Below, piece by piece: positions 17,535-27,389 of a DNA stretch of 64,000 nucleotides. This stretch comes from Bacteroidaceae bacterium. Lineage in GTDB: Bacteria; Bacteroidota; Bacteroidia; Bacteroidales; Bacteroidaceae. How positions within the stretch are numbered: the first letter of the stretch is position 1; each line of letters begins with the position of its first letter. Under the pieces are notes generated by a model. The model was not told the DNA's origin and made no database searches. It was given only the letters and a program-made list of their open reading frames with translations. Where the stretch lies: positions 38,614 through 102,613 of the forward strand of contig JAFTUK010000034.1 in assembly GCA_017466325.1 (NCBI GenBank), given 5' to 3'. Made by a program: the position numbers and the translations under genes.

Positions 17535-18836
17535 ATGAATTTTGTTGAAGAACTGAAATGGAGAGGAATGCTCCATCAGATGATGCCCGGCACTGAAGAA
17601 ATGCTGGCATCAGGACAGCAAACAGCATATTTGGGCATAGACCCCACCGCCGACTCTCTTCACATCGGCCATCTCTGCGGTGTGATGATGCTCCGCCACT
17701 TCCAGCGTTGCGGCCACAAGCCCCTGGCACTCGTAGGCGGTGCAACAGGCATGATTGGCGACCCCAGCGGCAAGAGCCAGGAGCGCAACCTGCTGAACGA
17801 GGAAACACTGCGCCACAACGTAGCATGCATCAAGGAGCAGTTGGCACGTTTCCTGGACTTCGATAGCGATGCTCCCAACAAAGCCGAACTGGTAAACAAC
17901 TACGACTGGATGAAGGACTACTCCTTCCTCGACTTTGCACGTGAGATAGGCAAGTGCATTACCGTAAACTACATGATGGCGAAGGACAGCGTAAAGCGCC
18001 GCCTGAACGGCGAGTTCCAGGACGGCATGTCATTCACCGAGTTCACATACCAGTTGTTGCAGGGCTACGACTTCCTGCACCTGTACCAGGAGAAGAACTG
18101 CCGCCTGCAGATGGGCGGTTCCGACCAGTGGGGCAACATCACCACCGGCACGGAACTTATCCGCCGCAAACTCGGCAGCGAGAACAGCGCATTCGCCCTG
18201 ACATGCCCCCTCATCACCAAGGCCGACGGCAAGAAGTTCGGCAAGACCGAGAAGGGCAACATCTGGCTTGACCGCAACCGTACCACCCCCTACGCCTTCT
18301 ACCAGTTCTGGCTGAACGTAGGCGATGAGGATGCCGAGCGCTACATAAAGATATTCACATCCCTGGACAAGGAAACCATAGACTCTCTGGTAGAGCAGCA
18401 CCGCCAGGACCCCGGCATGCGTGTCCTGCAGAAGCGCCTGGCAGAAGAGGTGACATGCATGGTTCACTCACGCGAGGATTACGAGGCCGCCGTCGAGGCA
18501 AGCAACATCCTCTTCGGCAAGGCCACCAAGGAGAGCCTTGCGAAGTTGGACGAAGCAACCCTGCTGGACGTGTTCGCCGGTGTTCCCCAGTACGAGGTAA
18601 GCCGCGACCTGCTGGCCGGTGAAGGCATCAAGGCCGTTGACCTGCTGGCCGGCGAGACGGCATGCTTCCCCTCAAAGGGCGAGATGCGCAAACTTACCCA
18701 GGGAGGCGGCGTGTCCATCAACAAGGAAAAACTCTCTGCCTTTGACCAGATGGTGACGGAGGCCGACCTGCTCAACGGCAAATACCTCCTTGCCCAACAA
18801 GGCAAGAAGAAGTATTTCCTGCTCATTGTAAAATAG
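17535..18836 (+). CDS. tyrS: Tyrosyl-tRNA synthetase
   Basis: 433 residues. It charges tRNA-Tyr with tyrosine. Class I motifs: '[15 protein letters not shown]' (HIGH, about residue 42) and the KMSKS equivalent '[13 protein letters not shown]'. The tyrosine/tRNA contact '[13 protein letters not shown]' is conserved, and the C-terminal ~65 residues are an S4-like RNA-binding domain ('[19 protein letters not shown]'). Full length. The leader is a 9-bp tandem repeat rather than ordinary sequence, so its ribosome-binding region is repeat-derived. Confidence 0.97.
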   Translation: MNFVEELKWRGMLHQMMPGTEEMLASGQQTAYLGIDPTADSLHIGHLCGVMMLRHFQRCGHKPLALVGGATGMIGDPSGKSQERNLLNEETLRHNVACIKEQLARFLDFDSDAPNKAELVNNYDWMKDYSFLDFAREIGKCITVNYMMAKDSVKRRLNGEFQDGMSFTEFTYQLLQGYDFLHLYQEKNCRLQMGGSDQWGNITTGTELIRRKLGSENSAFALTCPLITKADGKKFGKTEKGNIWLDRNRTTPYAFYQFWLNVGDEDAERYIKIFTSLDKETIDSLVEQHRQDPGMRVLQKRLAEEVTCMVHSREDYEAAVEASNILFGKATKESLAKLDEATLLDVFAGVPQYEVSRDLLAGEGIKAVDLLAGETACFPSKGEMRKLTQGGGVSINKEKLSAFDQMVTEADLLNGKYLLAQQGKKKYFLLIVK

Positions 18837-18955
18837 GTTCCTCATGCTCCCTTGGAGGAACAACCTATAAGAGAATAACGGTACATAAAGATTATTTGGC
18901 TCGTTGAAAAGAAAAATAAATCCTGTTAACAGACGCGTAACTGAATATTTTTTTG

Positions 18956-18963
18956 TACCTTTG
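18956..18963 (+). promoter_or_regulatory. Putative -7 element of tRNA-Gln
   Basis: TACCTTTG (TAnnTTTG) 44 nt upstream of the tRNA. No clear -33 at the usual spacing. Confidence 0.4.
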
Positions 18964-19007
18964 CAACCGCAAATGTAAGTCAGTCATGACTATGATTTGT
19001 ATAGGAT

Positions 19008-19078
19008 TGGGCTATGGTGTAATGGTAGCACAAGACATTTTGGTCGTCTTTGTTCTGGTTCGAAACCGGATAGCCCAA
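19008..19078 (+). tRNA. tRNA-Gln (anticodon TTG)
   Basis: Cloverleaf with perfect 7-bp acceptor TGGGCTA/TAGCCCA, anticodon loop TTTTGGT giving anticodon TTG, and T-arm TCTGG-TTCGAAA-CCGGA. The discriminator A19078 is followed by CCA at 19079-19081, which may be encoded or chance. The anticodon stem has one A-C mismatch next to the loop, so it is worth checking with a tRNA model. Confidence 0.9.
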
Positions 19079-19086
19079 CCACCATC

Positions 19087-19119
19087 AAGGGAGGTCGCCC
19101 CAAGGCGCACCTCCCTTTT
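19087..19119 (+). terminator. Intrinsic terminator after tRNA-Gln
   Basis: Hairpin AGGGAGGT-CGCC / GGCG-C-ACCTCCCT around CCAA, followed by TTT. It sits 9 nt after the tRNA and 15 nt before miaB. Confidence 0.75.
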
Positions 19120-19133
19120 ATGCTGATAAAGAC

Positions 19134-20447
19134 ATGAAGAAACTCCTCATAGAAACATACGGATGCCAGATGAACGTGGCCGACAGCGAGGTCGTGGCCT
19201 CCATCATGGGCATGGCCGGTTATGAAGTGTGCGAGCAACTGGAGGATGCCGATGCCGTATTCCTGAACACATGCAGTGTGCGTGACAATGCGGAGCAGAA
19301 GATCCTGTCGCGCCTGGAATTCCTGCACAGCCAGCAGAGGAAGCGCGATGGCAACCATACCCTTATCATCGGTGTGATAGGTTGCATGGCAGAGCGTGTC
19401 AAGGAGAGACTTATCCAGGAATACGGCGTGGACCTCGTGGCAGGTCCCGACAGTTACATGGCCCTGCCCGACCTCATAGCACAGGCAGAGTGCGGACACA
19501 AGGCCATAGACGTGGACCTTTCCCTTACCGAAACCTATAGCGACATCATACCGCAACGCCTCCACACAGGGCACATAGGCGGTTTTGTGAGCATCATGCG
19601 CGGATGCAACAACTTCTGCCACTATTGCATCGTGCCCTACACCCGGGGACGCGAGCGCAGCCGCGATGTGGAAAGCATACTGAAGGAGTGCCGCGACCTG
19701 CAGGCAAGGAACTTCAAGGAGGTTACCCTGCTCGGGCAGAACGTGAACAGTTACAAGTACGAGGATACCGACTTCCCCAAACTTCTGCGCCTTGTTGCCC
19801 AAACCGTCCCCAACATGCGTGTGCGGTTTACCACCTCACATCCCAAGGACATGAGCGACGAGACTCTGCGCGTCATTGCCGAGGAGCCCAACGTGTGCAA
19901 GCACATACACCTGCCAGTACAGAGCGGAAGCAACAGGATACTGAAACTGATGAACCGCAAGTACACCCGCGAATGGTATCTCGACCGCGTGGCGGCCATA
20001 CGCAGGATCATTCCTGATTGCGCCATATCAACGGACATCTTTGCCGGATACTGCAGTGAGACGGAAGAAGACCATCAGGACAGCCTGAGCCTGATGCGCC
20101 TCTGCCAGTACGACTCGGCCTTCATGTTCAAGTACAGCGAGCGACCTGGTACCTATGCCAGCAAGCACTTCCCCGACGACATCAGCGAGGAGGTGAAGAT
20201 ACGCCGCCTGAACGAACTCATTGCCCTGCAGAACGAACTTTCTGCCGAGTGCAACCGCCAGTGCGTGGGCAAGGAATACGATGTCCTGCTCGAGGGCACC
20301 AGCAAGCGTAGCCGAGAGCAGTTGTTCGGACGCACGGAACAGAACAAGGTGGTCATCATCGACCGGGGCAACCACCGCATAGGAGAGACCGTCAAGGTAA
20401 GGATTACGGAAAGTTCCAGTGCCACCCTTAAAGGCATCGCTATATGA
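19134..20447 (+). CDS. miaB: tRNA-2-methylthio-N6-dimethylallyladenosine synthase
   Basis: 437 residues. A radical-SAM enzyme that adds the methylthio group to i6A37 of tRNAs reading U-starting codons. Two iron-sulfur sites are visible: the N-terminal auxiliary cluster ligands Cys11 ('YGCQMN'), Cys47 ('NTCSVR') and Cys84 ('IGCMAERV'), and the radical-SAM CxxxCxxC at Cys158, Cys162 and Cys165. A C-terminal TRAM-like RNA-binding segment ends the protein. The stop overlaps the ftsX start (ATGA), showing translational coupling. First gene of a seven-gene housekeeping run. Confidence 0.97.
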   Translation: MKKLLIETYGCQMNVADSEVVASIMGMAGYEVCEQLEDADAVFLNTCSVRDNAEQKILSRLEFLHSQQRKRDGNHTLIIGVIGCMAERVKERLIQEYGVDLVAGPDSYMALPDLIAQAECGHKAIDVDLSLTETYSDIIPQRLHTGHIGGFVSIMRGCNNFCHYCIVPYTRGRERSRDVESILKECRDLQARNFKEVTLLGQNVNSYKYEDTDFPKLLRLVAQTVPNMRVRFTTSHPKDMSDETLRVIAEEPNVCKHIHLPVQSGSNRILKLMNRKYTREWYLDRVAAIRRIIPDCAISTDIFAGYCSETEEDHQDSLSLMRLCQYDSAFMFKYSERPGTYASKHFPDDISEEVKIRRLNELIALQNELSAECNRQCVGKEYDVLLEGTSKRSREQLFGRTEQNKVVIIDRGNHRIGETVKVRITESSSATLKGIAI

Positions 20448-21304
20448 GAAAGAAGACAATACTACGCTGGCAGTTCCTGACCAGCACCATCAGCACGACA
20501 ATGGTTCTGCTATTGTTGGGAACGCTTGTCCTCTTTGTGCTCACCGCCAAGGAGATACGCGACTATGTGCATCAGGACCTGACGGTAACCGTTGTGCTGG
20601 CTGACGGAACCACCCCAACCGCGGCTCACGAACTGGAGCATCAGATAGCGGAAAAGGCCTACATCCACCACATCAACTACATCAGCAGCGAACAGGCATT
20701 ACAGGAGCAGGTGGAGGCCATGGGCATTGACCCCAGCGAGTTTCTGGACAAGAACCCGTTCAGCATATCCATGGAACTGAGGCTGAAGTCCGCCTATGTG
20801 TGCAGCGACAGCCTGAAATGGATAGTGGACGAACTCCAACAACAAAAAGCCGTCATTGACGTCATCTACCAGAAGGAACTAGTGGAGAGCCTGAACCGCA
20901 ACCTCAACACCATCACCGTCATCCTGCTGGCCATCACCGCCATGCTGTCCGTCATCAGCATCAGCCTCATCAACAACACCGTGCACCTCAGCGTCTATAG
21001 CCGGCGCTTCGTCATCAACACAATGAAACTGGTGGGTGCCAGGTGGAGTTTCATCCGCAGGCCCTTCCTATTGCGGAGTCTTGGCATAGGCCTCATATCT
21101 ACAATCATCGCAGACGGCATACTTGTATCCCTCATCCTCTGGATGATACGCTTTGACAACGAACTGGCACAATTCGTTCCGCAACGTAACATCATCATCA
21201 TGGCGGCCAGTGTCCTTTGCTTTGCACTTGTCATCACGCTTTTCTGCACCTACATCAGCGTAACGCGCTTCCTGAGGATGCGCGAAAGCGACCTGTACAA
21301 ATAA
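20444..21304 (+). CDS. ftsX: Cell division protein FtsX (ABC-type permease)
   Basis: 286 residues. FtsX with FtsE forms a transporter-like complex at the division site that controls peptidoglycan hydrolases. Topology as expected: short cytoplasmic N-terminus, TM1 (about 20-40), periplasmic domain (about 45-155), then three further TM segments (about 165-190, 208-235, 250-272) in a FtsX/MacB permease layout, with 'KLVGARWSFIRRPFLLRSLGIG' before TM3. ftsE is not in this window. It overlaps miaB by 4 bp. Confidence 0.92.
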   Translation: MRKKTILRWQFLTSTISTTMVLLLLGTLVLFVLTAKEIRDYVHQDLTVTVVLADGTTPTAAHELEHQIAEKAYIHHINYISSEQALQEQVEAMGIDPSEFLDKNPFSISMELRLKSAYVCSDSLKWIVDELQQQKAVIDVIYQKELVESLNRNLNTITVILLAITAMLSVISISLINNTVHLSVYSRRFVINTMKLVGARWSFIRRPFLLRSLGIGLISTIIADGILVSLILWMIRFDNELAQFVPQRNIIIMAASVLCFALVITLFCTYISVTRFLRMRESDLYK

Positions 21305-21328
21305 TAAAAACTTATTCCACAAATCATA

Positions 21329-21553
21329 ATGAACAATCTTGCATTCAACAAAAAGAACTACATCCTGCTGGCCATAGGCATGGCCATAATCATTGCAGGC
21401 TTAATACTGATGAGCGGCGGCGGCAGCACCGAAGAGGCCTTCAATCCCGAGATATTCAGCGCACGCCGCATCAAGGTGGCTCCTGCCGTATGCTTTGCAG
21501 GCTTCATCTTCATCATCTTCGGCATAATGGCAAAAAGTAAGGACAAGCAATAA
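21329..21553 (+). CDS. DUF3098 small membrane protein
   Basis: 74 residues with two predicted membrane helices (about 10-30 and 47-66) separated by 'GGGSTEEAFNPEIFSARRIKVAP', with 'NPEIFSARRI' being characteristic of DUF3098. Proteins of this family are typically found between ftsX and the undecaprenyl-diphosphatase gene in Bacteroidota, as here. Function unknown; the position suggests a role near division or envelope synthesis (inference). Confidence 0.88.
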   Translation: MNNLAFNKKNYILLAIGMAIIIAGLILMSGGGSTEEAFNPEIFSARRIKVAPAVCFAGFIFIIFGIMAKSKDKQ

Positions 21554-21562
21554 GACACAACT

Positions 21563-22408
21563 ATGACTATCTTGGAAACCATCATTATCGCCATAGTGGA
21601 AGGACTTACCGAGTTCCTGCCCGTCTCCTCCACCGGCCACATGATCATTGCGCAGAACCTTCTGGGCGTCGAAAGCACCGAGTTTGTAAAGGCCTTCACC
21701 TTCATCATCCAGTTCGGTGCCATCCTTTCCGTGGTGGTCCTGTACTGGAAGCGCTTCTTCCAGTTGAACCACACGCCTGCACCGGAAGGGGCAGGTTGCA
21801 TGAAACGTTTCCTGCACACCTTCGACTTCTATTGGAAACTCTTCGTCGCCTTCATCCCTGCCGCAGTGCTGGGTCTCCTGTTCAGCGATGCCATCGATGC
21901 CATGCTCGAAAGTGTGGCGGTTGTGGCCGTGATGCTTGTACTCGGAGGCATCTTCATGCTGTTCTGCGACAGGATTTTCAATAAGGGAAGCGAGGACACC
22001 CCCTTCACCGAGAAGCGTGCCTTCATGGTAGGCCTGTTCCAGTGCATATCCATGATACCGGGCGTATCCCGCTCCATGGCCACCATCGTGGGCGGCATGT
22101 CGCAGGGTCTCACCCGCAAGGCAGCGGCAGAGTTCTCCTTCTTCCTGGCCGTACCCACCATGTTCGGAGCCACGCTCTACAAGATGTACAAGATTCTCAA
22201 AACCGGTGGCACGGAGATGCTCATGGACAACATGACCACCCTTGTCGTGGGCAACGTCGTGGCCTTCATCGTGGCCATGCTTGCCATAAAGGGGTTCATC
22301 AAGTACGTACAGAAATACGGTTTCAAGGCATTCGGCTGGTACCGCATCATTGTTGGCGGCATAATCCTCGTGATGATGGCGGCCGGTTTCGACCTGCAAA
22401 TCATGTAA
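21563..22408 (+). CDS. uppP: Undecaprenyl-diphosphatase (UppP/BacA)
   Basis: 281 residues, multi-pass inner-membrane phosphatase that recycles undecaprenyl diphosphate to the monophosphate lipid carrier for peptidoglycan and glycan synthesis; overproduction gives bacitracin resistance in other bacteria. Both active-site motifs are present: '[18 protein letters not shown]' near the N-terminus and '[15 protein letters not shown]' in the middle. It starts 9 bp after the DUF3098 gene. Confidence 0.95.
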   Translation: MTILETIIIAIVEGLTEFLPVSSTGHMIIAQNLLGVESTEFVKAFTFIIQFGAILSVVVLYWKRFFQLNHTPAPEGAGCMKRFLHTFDFYWKLFVAFIPAAVLGLLFSDAIDAMLESVAVVAVMLVLGGIFMLFCDRIFNKGSEDTPFTEKRAFMVGLFQCISMIPGVSRSMATIVGGMSQGLTRKAAAEFSFFLAVPTMFGATLYKMYKILKTGGTEMLMDNMTTLVVGNVVAFIVAMLAIKGFIKYVQKYGFKAFGWYRIIVGGIILVMMAAGFDLQIM

Positions 22409-22435
22409 TCCCCCCCCCTTAATCCTGCATACAGA

Positions 22436-23143
22436 ATGGACTTCAAGACAGGAACCATACTTTCCTTCGACAAGCCCCTCACCTGGACCTCATTCGGCCT
22501 GGTCAGCAAGGTGCGCTATCTCCTGTGCCAGCACATAGGGGAGAAGAAACTGAAGGTGGGGCATGCCGGCACCCTCGACCCCCTGGCCACAGGCGTCCTC
22601 ATCATCTGCACGGGCAAGGCCACCAAGCAGATAGACACCCTCCAGGCAAAGACCAAGGAATACGTGGCCACACTGCAGTTGGGCGCGACGACACCGAGTT
22701 TCGACCTGGAGACCCCAGTGGACGCCACCTTCCCCACCGGGCACATCACCGGGGAAAGGGTGAAGGAGGCACTTGCCAAGTTCATCGGCCGCATAGAGCA
22801 GATACCGCCCTCCTACTCCGCCTGCAAGGTGGACGGCAAGCGTGCCTACGACCTGGCACGCCAGGGCAAGGAGGTGGAACTGAAGCCCAAGGTGCTGGTC
22901 ATCGACGAGATAGAGTTGCAGGACTTCAACCCACAAACCATGCAGGCAACCATCCGCGTGGTATGCAGCAAGGGAACCTACATCCGCGCCCTGGCACGCG
23001 ACATCGGCCTGGCTCTGGACAGCGGCGCACACCTCACCGCCCTGCGGCGCACACGCATAGGCGACTACAAGGTGGAGGAATGCCACACCCTGGAAACCTT
23101 CCGGCAATGGCTGGAGACATTACCCAATCCCACAGACAAATAA
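22436..23143 (+). CDS. truB: tRNA pseudouridine(55) synthase
   Basis: 235 residues. Makes pseudouridine 55 in the T-loop of tRNAs. The catalytic aspartate is Asp48 in 'VGHAGTLDPLATGVLII', with the motif 'PPSYSACKVDGKRAYDLAR' and 'CSKGTYIRALARDIG' also conserved. It is somewhat shorter than the E. coli enzyme because the C-terminal PUA-like part is reduced. Preceded by a C-run and 27 bp after uppP. Confidence 0.96.
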   Translation: MDFKTGTILSFDKPLTWTSFGLVSKVRYLLCQHIGEKKLKVGHAGTLDPLATGVLIICTGKATKQIDTLQAKTKEYVATLQLGATTPSFDLETPVDATFPTGHITGERVKEALAKFIGRIEQIPPSYSACKVDGKRAYDLARQGKEVELKPKVLVIDEIELQDFNPQTMQATIRVVCSKGTYIRALARDIGLALDSGAHLTALRRTRIGDYKVEECHTLETFRQWLETLPNPTDK

Positions 23144-23158
23144 CACCATACAACATAT

Positions 23159-24271
23159 ATGAAACTTTCCCAGTTCAAGTACCGTCTCCCGGACGAGCGC
23201 GTTGCACAGTATCCGTGCGAATTCGGCCCCGACGAGGAGCGCCCCTATTTCCATCGCGACGATTGCCGTCTGATGGTCGTACATGCCAAGAGCGGAGTAA
23301 TCGAGCACCGCGAGTCGTTCCGCGACATCATCAACTTCTTCGACGAGAAGGATGTCTTCGTATTCAACGACACCAAGGTTTTCCCCGCACGCCTCTACGG
23401 CAACAAGGAGAAGACCGGTGCCAAGATAGAGGTGTTCCTGCTGAGGGAACTGAACGCCGACATGCGCCTGTGGGACGTGCTCGTGGACCCCGCCAGAAAG
23501 ATACGTATAGGCAACAAACTCTACTTCGGCGAGGACAACAGCATGGTGGCGGAAGTGATAGACAACACCACCAGCCGCGGACGCACACTGCGCTTCCTCT
23601 ACGACGGTCCTCACGATGAGTTCAAGCATGCCCTCTACTCCCTCGGCGAGGCCCCCCTGCCCAGGGAAATCATCAAGCGACCCTCAGAAGCCGAGGACAT
23701 GGAGGACTTCCAGACAGTCTTCGCCAAGAACGAAGGCGCCGTCACCGCACCCACCGCAGGCATGCACTTCTCCCCCCAACTGCTTAAGATGATGGAGATA
23801 AAGGGCATCGAGCAGGCCTTCGTAACCCTGCATTGCGGACTCGGCTGCTTCCGCAGCATAGACGTGGAGGACCTCACCAAGCACAAGACCGACAGCGAGG
23901 AGATGCACGTAACCCAGGAAGCCTGCGACATCATCAACAATGCCAAGCAAAACGGCCGGCGCATCGTTGCCGTGGGAACAACGGTACAGAGAGTGCTGGA
24001 AACAGCCGTCAGCGCCGACAACAACCTCAAACCCTACGACGGATGGACCAACAAGTTCATCTTCCCGCCACACGACTTCCGCATTGCCGATGCCATGGTG
24101 GCCAATTTCTACACCCCCCTCAGCACCATGCTCATGCTCACCGCCGCCTATGGCGGATACGACCTGGTGATGAAGGCCTACAAGGAAGCCATGCGCTACA
24201 ACGAAAGCGACCCCAAGCGCCGCTACCGCTTCGGCACCTTCGGCGATGCCATGCTCATCCTCAACGACTAA
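23159..24271 (+). CDS. queA: S-adenosylmethionine:tRNA ribosyltransferase-isomerase
   Basis: 370 residues. Transfers and rearranges the ribosyl part of SAM onto preQ1 in tRNA, giving epoxyqueuosine. Recognised from '[23 protein letters not shown]' at the start, '[21 protein letters not shown]' and '[21 protein letters not shown]' in the middle, and '[23 protein letters not shown]' near the end. Full length. It lies in the same run as truB and miaB, so three tRNA modification genes are co-directional here. Confidence 0.96.
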   Translation: MKLSQFKYRLPDERVAQYPCEFGPDEERPYFHRDDCRLMVVHAKSGVIEHRESFRDIINFFDEKDVFVFNDTKVFPARLYGNKEKTGAKIEVFLLRELNADMRLWDVLVDPARKIRIGNKLYFGEDNSMVAEVIDNTTSRGRTLRFLYDGPHDEFKHALYSLGEAPLPREIIKRPSEAEDMEDFQTVFAKNEGAVTAPTAGMHFSPQLLKMMEIKGIEQAFVTLHCGLGCFRSIDVEDLTKHKTDSEEMHVTQEACDIINNAKQNGRRIVAVGTTVQRVLETAVSADNNLKPYDGWTNKFIFPPHDFRIADAMVANFYTPLSTMLMLTAAYGGYDLVMKAYKEAMRYNESDPKRRYRFGTFGDAMLILND

Positions 24272-24286
24272 CCGCACACACCGCAG

Positions 24287-24706
24287 ATGACACACAAACT
24301 CTACCTTGCCCTCGGTTCCAACCTCGGCAACAGGGAAGAGAACATACGCAGAGCCCTCGCACTCATCGATGAGCGCGTGGGCTCTGTCTACAGAGTCTCC
24401 TCCCCCATGGAAACCGACCCCGTGGGGTTCTCCAGCCCCAACAAGTTCATAAACCTCGTATGCCTCGTGCACACCATGATGTCCCCCATGTCTTGCCTGC
24501 GCGAAACGCAGAAGATAGAGCTGGAACTCGGACGCACGCAGAAGACCCTCTGCACCGACGGCCAACTCCTGCACTCCGACCGCACCATCGACATAGACCT
24601 CCTCACCTACGACGACATCATCATGGACACCCCGGAACTTACCCTCCCCCACCCCCGCATGAAGGAGAGGGACTTCGTTATGCGTCCGCTGGAGGAAATC
24701 TCTTGA
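24287..24706 (+). CDS. folK: 2-amino-4-hydroxy-6-hydroxymethyldihydropteridine diphosphokinase
   Basis: 139 residues. Adds pyrophosphate to the pterin precursor in folate synthesis. Conserved 'LALGSNLGNREENIRRAL' at the N-terminus and 'DRTIDIDLLTYDD' with the metal-binding DIDLL at about 108; the end 'LPHPRMKERDFVMRPLEEI' is also typical. Slightly shorter than E. coli FolK (159). Last gene of the miaB run; 187 bp of repeat and hairpin follow before the convergent pstB. Confidence 0.95.
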   Translation: MTHKLYLALGSNLGNREENIRRALALIDERVGSVYRVSSPMETDPVGFSSPNKFINLVCLVHTMMSPMSCLRETQKIELELGRTQKTLCTDGQLLHSDRTIDIDLLTYDDIIMDTPELTLPHPRMKERDFVMRPLEEIS

Positions 24707-24713
24707 AAACGGA

Positions 24714-24815
24714 AAACGGAACCGACGCAGAAAGCGAGAGCAGAAGCAAAATTTATTTTGATTATGCCGAGCAACAAGGAGGAAAAGACCGCGAAGCGGG
24801 ATTAAAACGGAAAAC
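24714..24815 (+). repeat. 102-bp interspersed repeat, copy A (inverted partner at 34249-34350)
   Basis: Identical over 102 nt, with one mismatch, to the reverse complement of 34249-34350. Both copies end in AACGGAAAAC-type runs that recur in other gaps. Contains no usable ORF in either strand. Confidence 0.92.
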
Positions 24816-24860
24816 GGAAAACTGCGAGTAAGCGAGAGCAGAGTAAATGATTTTCAATTC

Positions 24861-24895
24861 AAAGTCATGCCCCCGAAGTTCGGGGGCATGACTTT
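24861..24895. terminator. Hairpin terminator of the pst operon
   Basis: Perfect inverted repeat AAAGTCATGCCCCCGAA and its complement with a 1-nt centre; the arm reaches into the pstB stop codon (24894-24896). It lies between convergent folK and pstB and could stop both transcripts. Confidence 0.75.
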
Positions 24896-25661
24896 ATCCC
24901 ATCTTTCCCGTCAGGTAAGCCTTGGTGCGCTCGTCCGAGGGGTTGGAGAACATGGTGGCGGTATCGCCATATTCCACCAGTTCGCCCAGGTACATGAACA
25001 TGGACTTGGATGAGATTCGCATCGCCTGTCCCATGTTGTGGGTAACGATGAGGATTGTCACCTCCTTCTGGAGTTCCTGCATCAGTTCCTCTATGTGCGC
25101 CGTTGCTATGGGATCGAGGGCAGAGGTGGGCTCGTCCATCAGCAGCACATCGGGTTTCATGGCCAGGGCACGGGCAATGCACAAACGCTGCTGCTGTCCA
25201 CCGGAAAGGAACGTTCCCTTCTTGTTCAGCACGTCCTTCACCTCGTCCCACAGGGCAACGCTCCTGAGACAACGCTCCACGGTGGCATCCCTCTCGCTTT
25301 TGGAGAGGCTTATGCCGTTCAGAGTGAAGCCAGAAAGCACATTGTCGTAGATGCTCATGGTGGGGAACGGAGCAGGACGCTGGAACACCATGCCCACCTT
25401 GCGGCGCACGTCGATTGGCTGCATGGCAAGGATATTCTCACCGTTCAGTAGGATTTCCCCGTCGACACGGATGTTGGGATAGAGGTTGTGCATGAGGTTT
25501 GCCGCACGCAACAGGGTTGACTTTCCGCATCCCGAAGGTCCCATGATGGCGGTGATGGTGTTTCGCTCTATTGCGGCCGACACGTACTTGACCGCCATTG
25601 TCTGCCTGGTGTATGACACACAGGTCTTCTTGAATTCAAGTATGGGTTTTACTGGTTCCAT
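24894..25661 (-). CDS. pstB: Phosphate ABC transporter ATP-binding protein
   Basis: 255 residues, the ATPase of the high-affinity phosphate importer. Walker A 'GPSGCGKSTLL' (about residues 39-49), signature 'LSGGQQQRLCIARALA', Walker B 'VLLMDEPTSALDP', and H-loop 'IVTHNMGQAMR'. The start overlaps the pstA end by 13 bp. A phoU gene normally follows pstB, but here a strong hairpin follows immediately. Confidence 0.97.
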   Translation of the reverse strand: MEPVKPILEFKKTCVSYTRQTMAVKYVSAAIERNTITAIMGPSGCGKSTLLRAANLMHNLYPNIRVDGEILLNGENILAMQPIDVRRKVGMVFQRPAPFPTMSIYDNVLSGFTLNGISLSKSERDATVERCLRSVALWDEVKDVLNKKGTFLSGGQQQRLCIARALAMKPDVLLMDEPTSALDPIATAHIEELMQELQKEVTILIVTHNMGQAMRISSKSMFMYLGELVEYGDTATMFSNPSDERTKAYLTGKMG

Positions 25662-26515
25662 TTCTTTGCAAGGTATTTGGCAATGAGATTTAATGTAAGC
25701 ACGAAGAGGAGCAGGAAGAGGGAGGCTCCCCAGATGAGTTCCTGCAGGTTGGGGTCGTTAAAGAACTCCCATATGAGCAGGGGTACGGCCGAGATGGGCT
25801 TGTCCACCGACCAGCGTATCAGCGAGCATCCGAGGGCAGTGAACATGAGGGGTGCCGTTTCGCCTATGACACGCGAGATGGCAAGCAGCACGCCGGTGAA
25901 GATGCCTCCGAAGGCTGCCGGCAACTGCACCCTAAGCATTACGCGTGCATTGTTTCCTCCCAGGGCCAGGCCTGCCTCCTTGAGCGATGCGGGGAGTATC
26001 TTCAGCGTCTCCTCGGTGGAGCGTATGATGAGCGGAAGCATCATTATGAAGAGTGCCACGCTGCCGGCTATGGCCGAGTAGCCCTTCATGGGAACCACCA
26101 CCCAGATGTAGGTGATGATGCCTATGATGACCGACGGCGTGCCCTGCAGGAGGTCGGTAAGGTAACTCACCGTCTGCGCAAAGCGGCTTTTCTGGTTCTC
26201 TGCCAGGAAGGCACCGCACAGGATGCCGGTGGGAACGGCAAACAGTACGGCCATGCCCAGCATTATCATTGTTCCTATGATGCCGTTGGCAATGCCTCCC
26301 GGGATAGGTTCTCCTGCCTCTATGGCCTTCATGGCCCTGTAGGCGGTGGGGGTGGGTTCCGTAAAGAACGACCACGACAACTGGTCATATCCGCGCAACA
26401 GCACCTCCCCCAGGATGGCCAGCAGGGGAACTGCCGTCAGTGCGGCCAGCAGGCATACCGCCCACGTCATAAGCCTGTCCTTCAGCAGGCGGTTTCTTGT
26501 GTTCAGTGTAGTCAT
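25649..26515 (-). CDS. pstA: Phosphate ABC transporter permease PstA
   Basis: 288 residues, six predicted membrane segments. One of the two permeases of the phosphate importer. The permease loop is clear: 'EEAGLALGGNNARVMLRVQLPAAFGGIFTGVLLAISRVIGETAPLMF' region near residues 180-225 contains the EAA motif and the GETAPL motif typical of PstA. It starts 3 bp after the pstC stop. Confidence 0.95.
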   Translation of the reverse strand: MTTLNTRNRLLKDRLMTWAVCLLAALTAVPLLAILGEVLLRGYDQLSWSFFTEPTPTAYRAMKAIEAGEPIPGGIANGIIGTMIMLGMAVLFAVPTGILCGAFLAENQKSRFAQTVSYLTDLLQGTPSVIIGIITYIWVVVPMKGYSAIAGSVALFIMMLPLIIRSTEETLKILPASLKEAGLALGGNNARVMLRVQLPAAFGGIFTGVLLAISRVIGETAPLMFTALGCSLIRWSVDKPISAVPLLIWEFFNDPNLQELIWGASLFLLLFVLTLNLIAKYLAKKWNQ

Positions 26516-26518
26516 AAT

Positions 26519-27376
26519 CTAAGATATTCTTGCTCGTTTGATCATAATCTTGCCCACCATGTTTATAAGGGCGGTGATAAGGAACAGGACAAGTCCTATG
26601 GCAATGAGCGAGGACAGGCGCAGGTCGCTGGCCTCTCCGAACTGGTTGGCTATGACGGATGCCATGGAATTGCCCGTGGAGGTGATGGATTCGGGGATGT
26701 TGTTGGTGTTGCCTATGAGCATGGTCACGGTCATTGTCTCGCCCAGGGCGCGTCCTATGGCCAGCACGTAAGATGAGAATATGCCCGAACCTGCCACGGG
26801 GAAGACTACCTTGCGCACCACCTCGGCATGCGTGGCGCCAAGGCTGTATGCACCCTCCTTCAGGTCGTTGGGCACCATCTTTATGAACTCGGCACTGAGC
26901 GACGAGGCGTATGGTGTGATCATGATGGCCAGCACCAGCGAGGCGGTAAGGATGCCCGACCCCTGCTCGGAGATGTCCAGCGCCATGATGACGGGGCGCA
27001 GGGTGTAGAATCCCCAAAGGCCGTAGATGATGGAGGGGATGCCTGCCAGCAGGTCGGTAACGGTGCCCAGCACGGCTGCCACCTGCGTGTCCCTGAAATA
27101 CTCTCCCACGAACAGCGCCACGGGCAGGGAGAAGGGGATGCAGAAGACGAGTGCCAGCAGGGTGGTCATCAGCGTGCCCGTGATGAAGGGCAGTGCGCCG
27201 TATTGCTCGGCACCATCGGTATAACTCCACTCGGAGGAAGTGAGGAAACGGAAGAAACCGAAATACTCGAAAGCCTCGTAAGCATCAGTGACGAGGGCGT
27301 AAACTACGCCCCCGCACACTACAGGTACTACCAATGCCGCTATAAAAAGGAATCCTCTGTATAGTTTGTCATTCAT
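26519..27376 (-). CDS. pstC: Phosphate ABC transporter permease PstC
   Basis: 285 residues, six predicted membrane segments. Second permease of the phosphate importer, with the EAA loop 'KEGAYSLGATHAEVVRKVVFPVAGSGIFSSYVLAIGRALGETM' region at about 170-215, where GRALGETM is diagnostic for PstC. It lies between pstS (13 bp upstream) and pstA. Confidence 0.95.
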   Translation of the reverse strand: MNDKLYRGFLFIAALVVPVVCGGVVYALVTDAYEAFEYFGFFRFLTSSEWSYTDGAEQYGALPFITGTLMTTLLALVFCIPFSLPVALFVGEYFRDTQVAAVLGTVTDLLAGIPSIIYGLWGFYTLRPVIMALDISEQGSGILTASLVLAIMITPYASSLSAEFIKMVPNDLKEGAYSLGATHAEVVRKVVFPVAGSGIFSSYVLAIGRALGETMTVTMLIGNTNNIPESITSTGNSMASVIANQFGEASDLRLSSLIAIGLVLFLITALINMVGKIMIKRARIS

Positions 27377-27389
27377 AGTTTCATGATTG

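Noticed and set aside
24720-24831. Coding sequence within the 102-bp repeat
   Set aside because: The open frame extends a folK shadow frame and carries no recognisable motif; the second copy has no matching start context.
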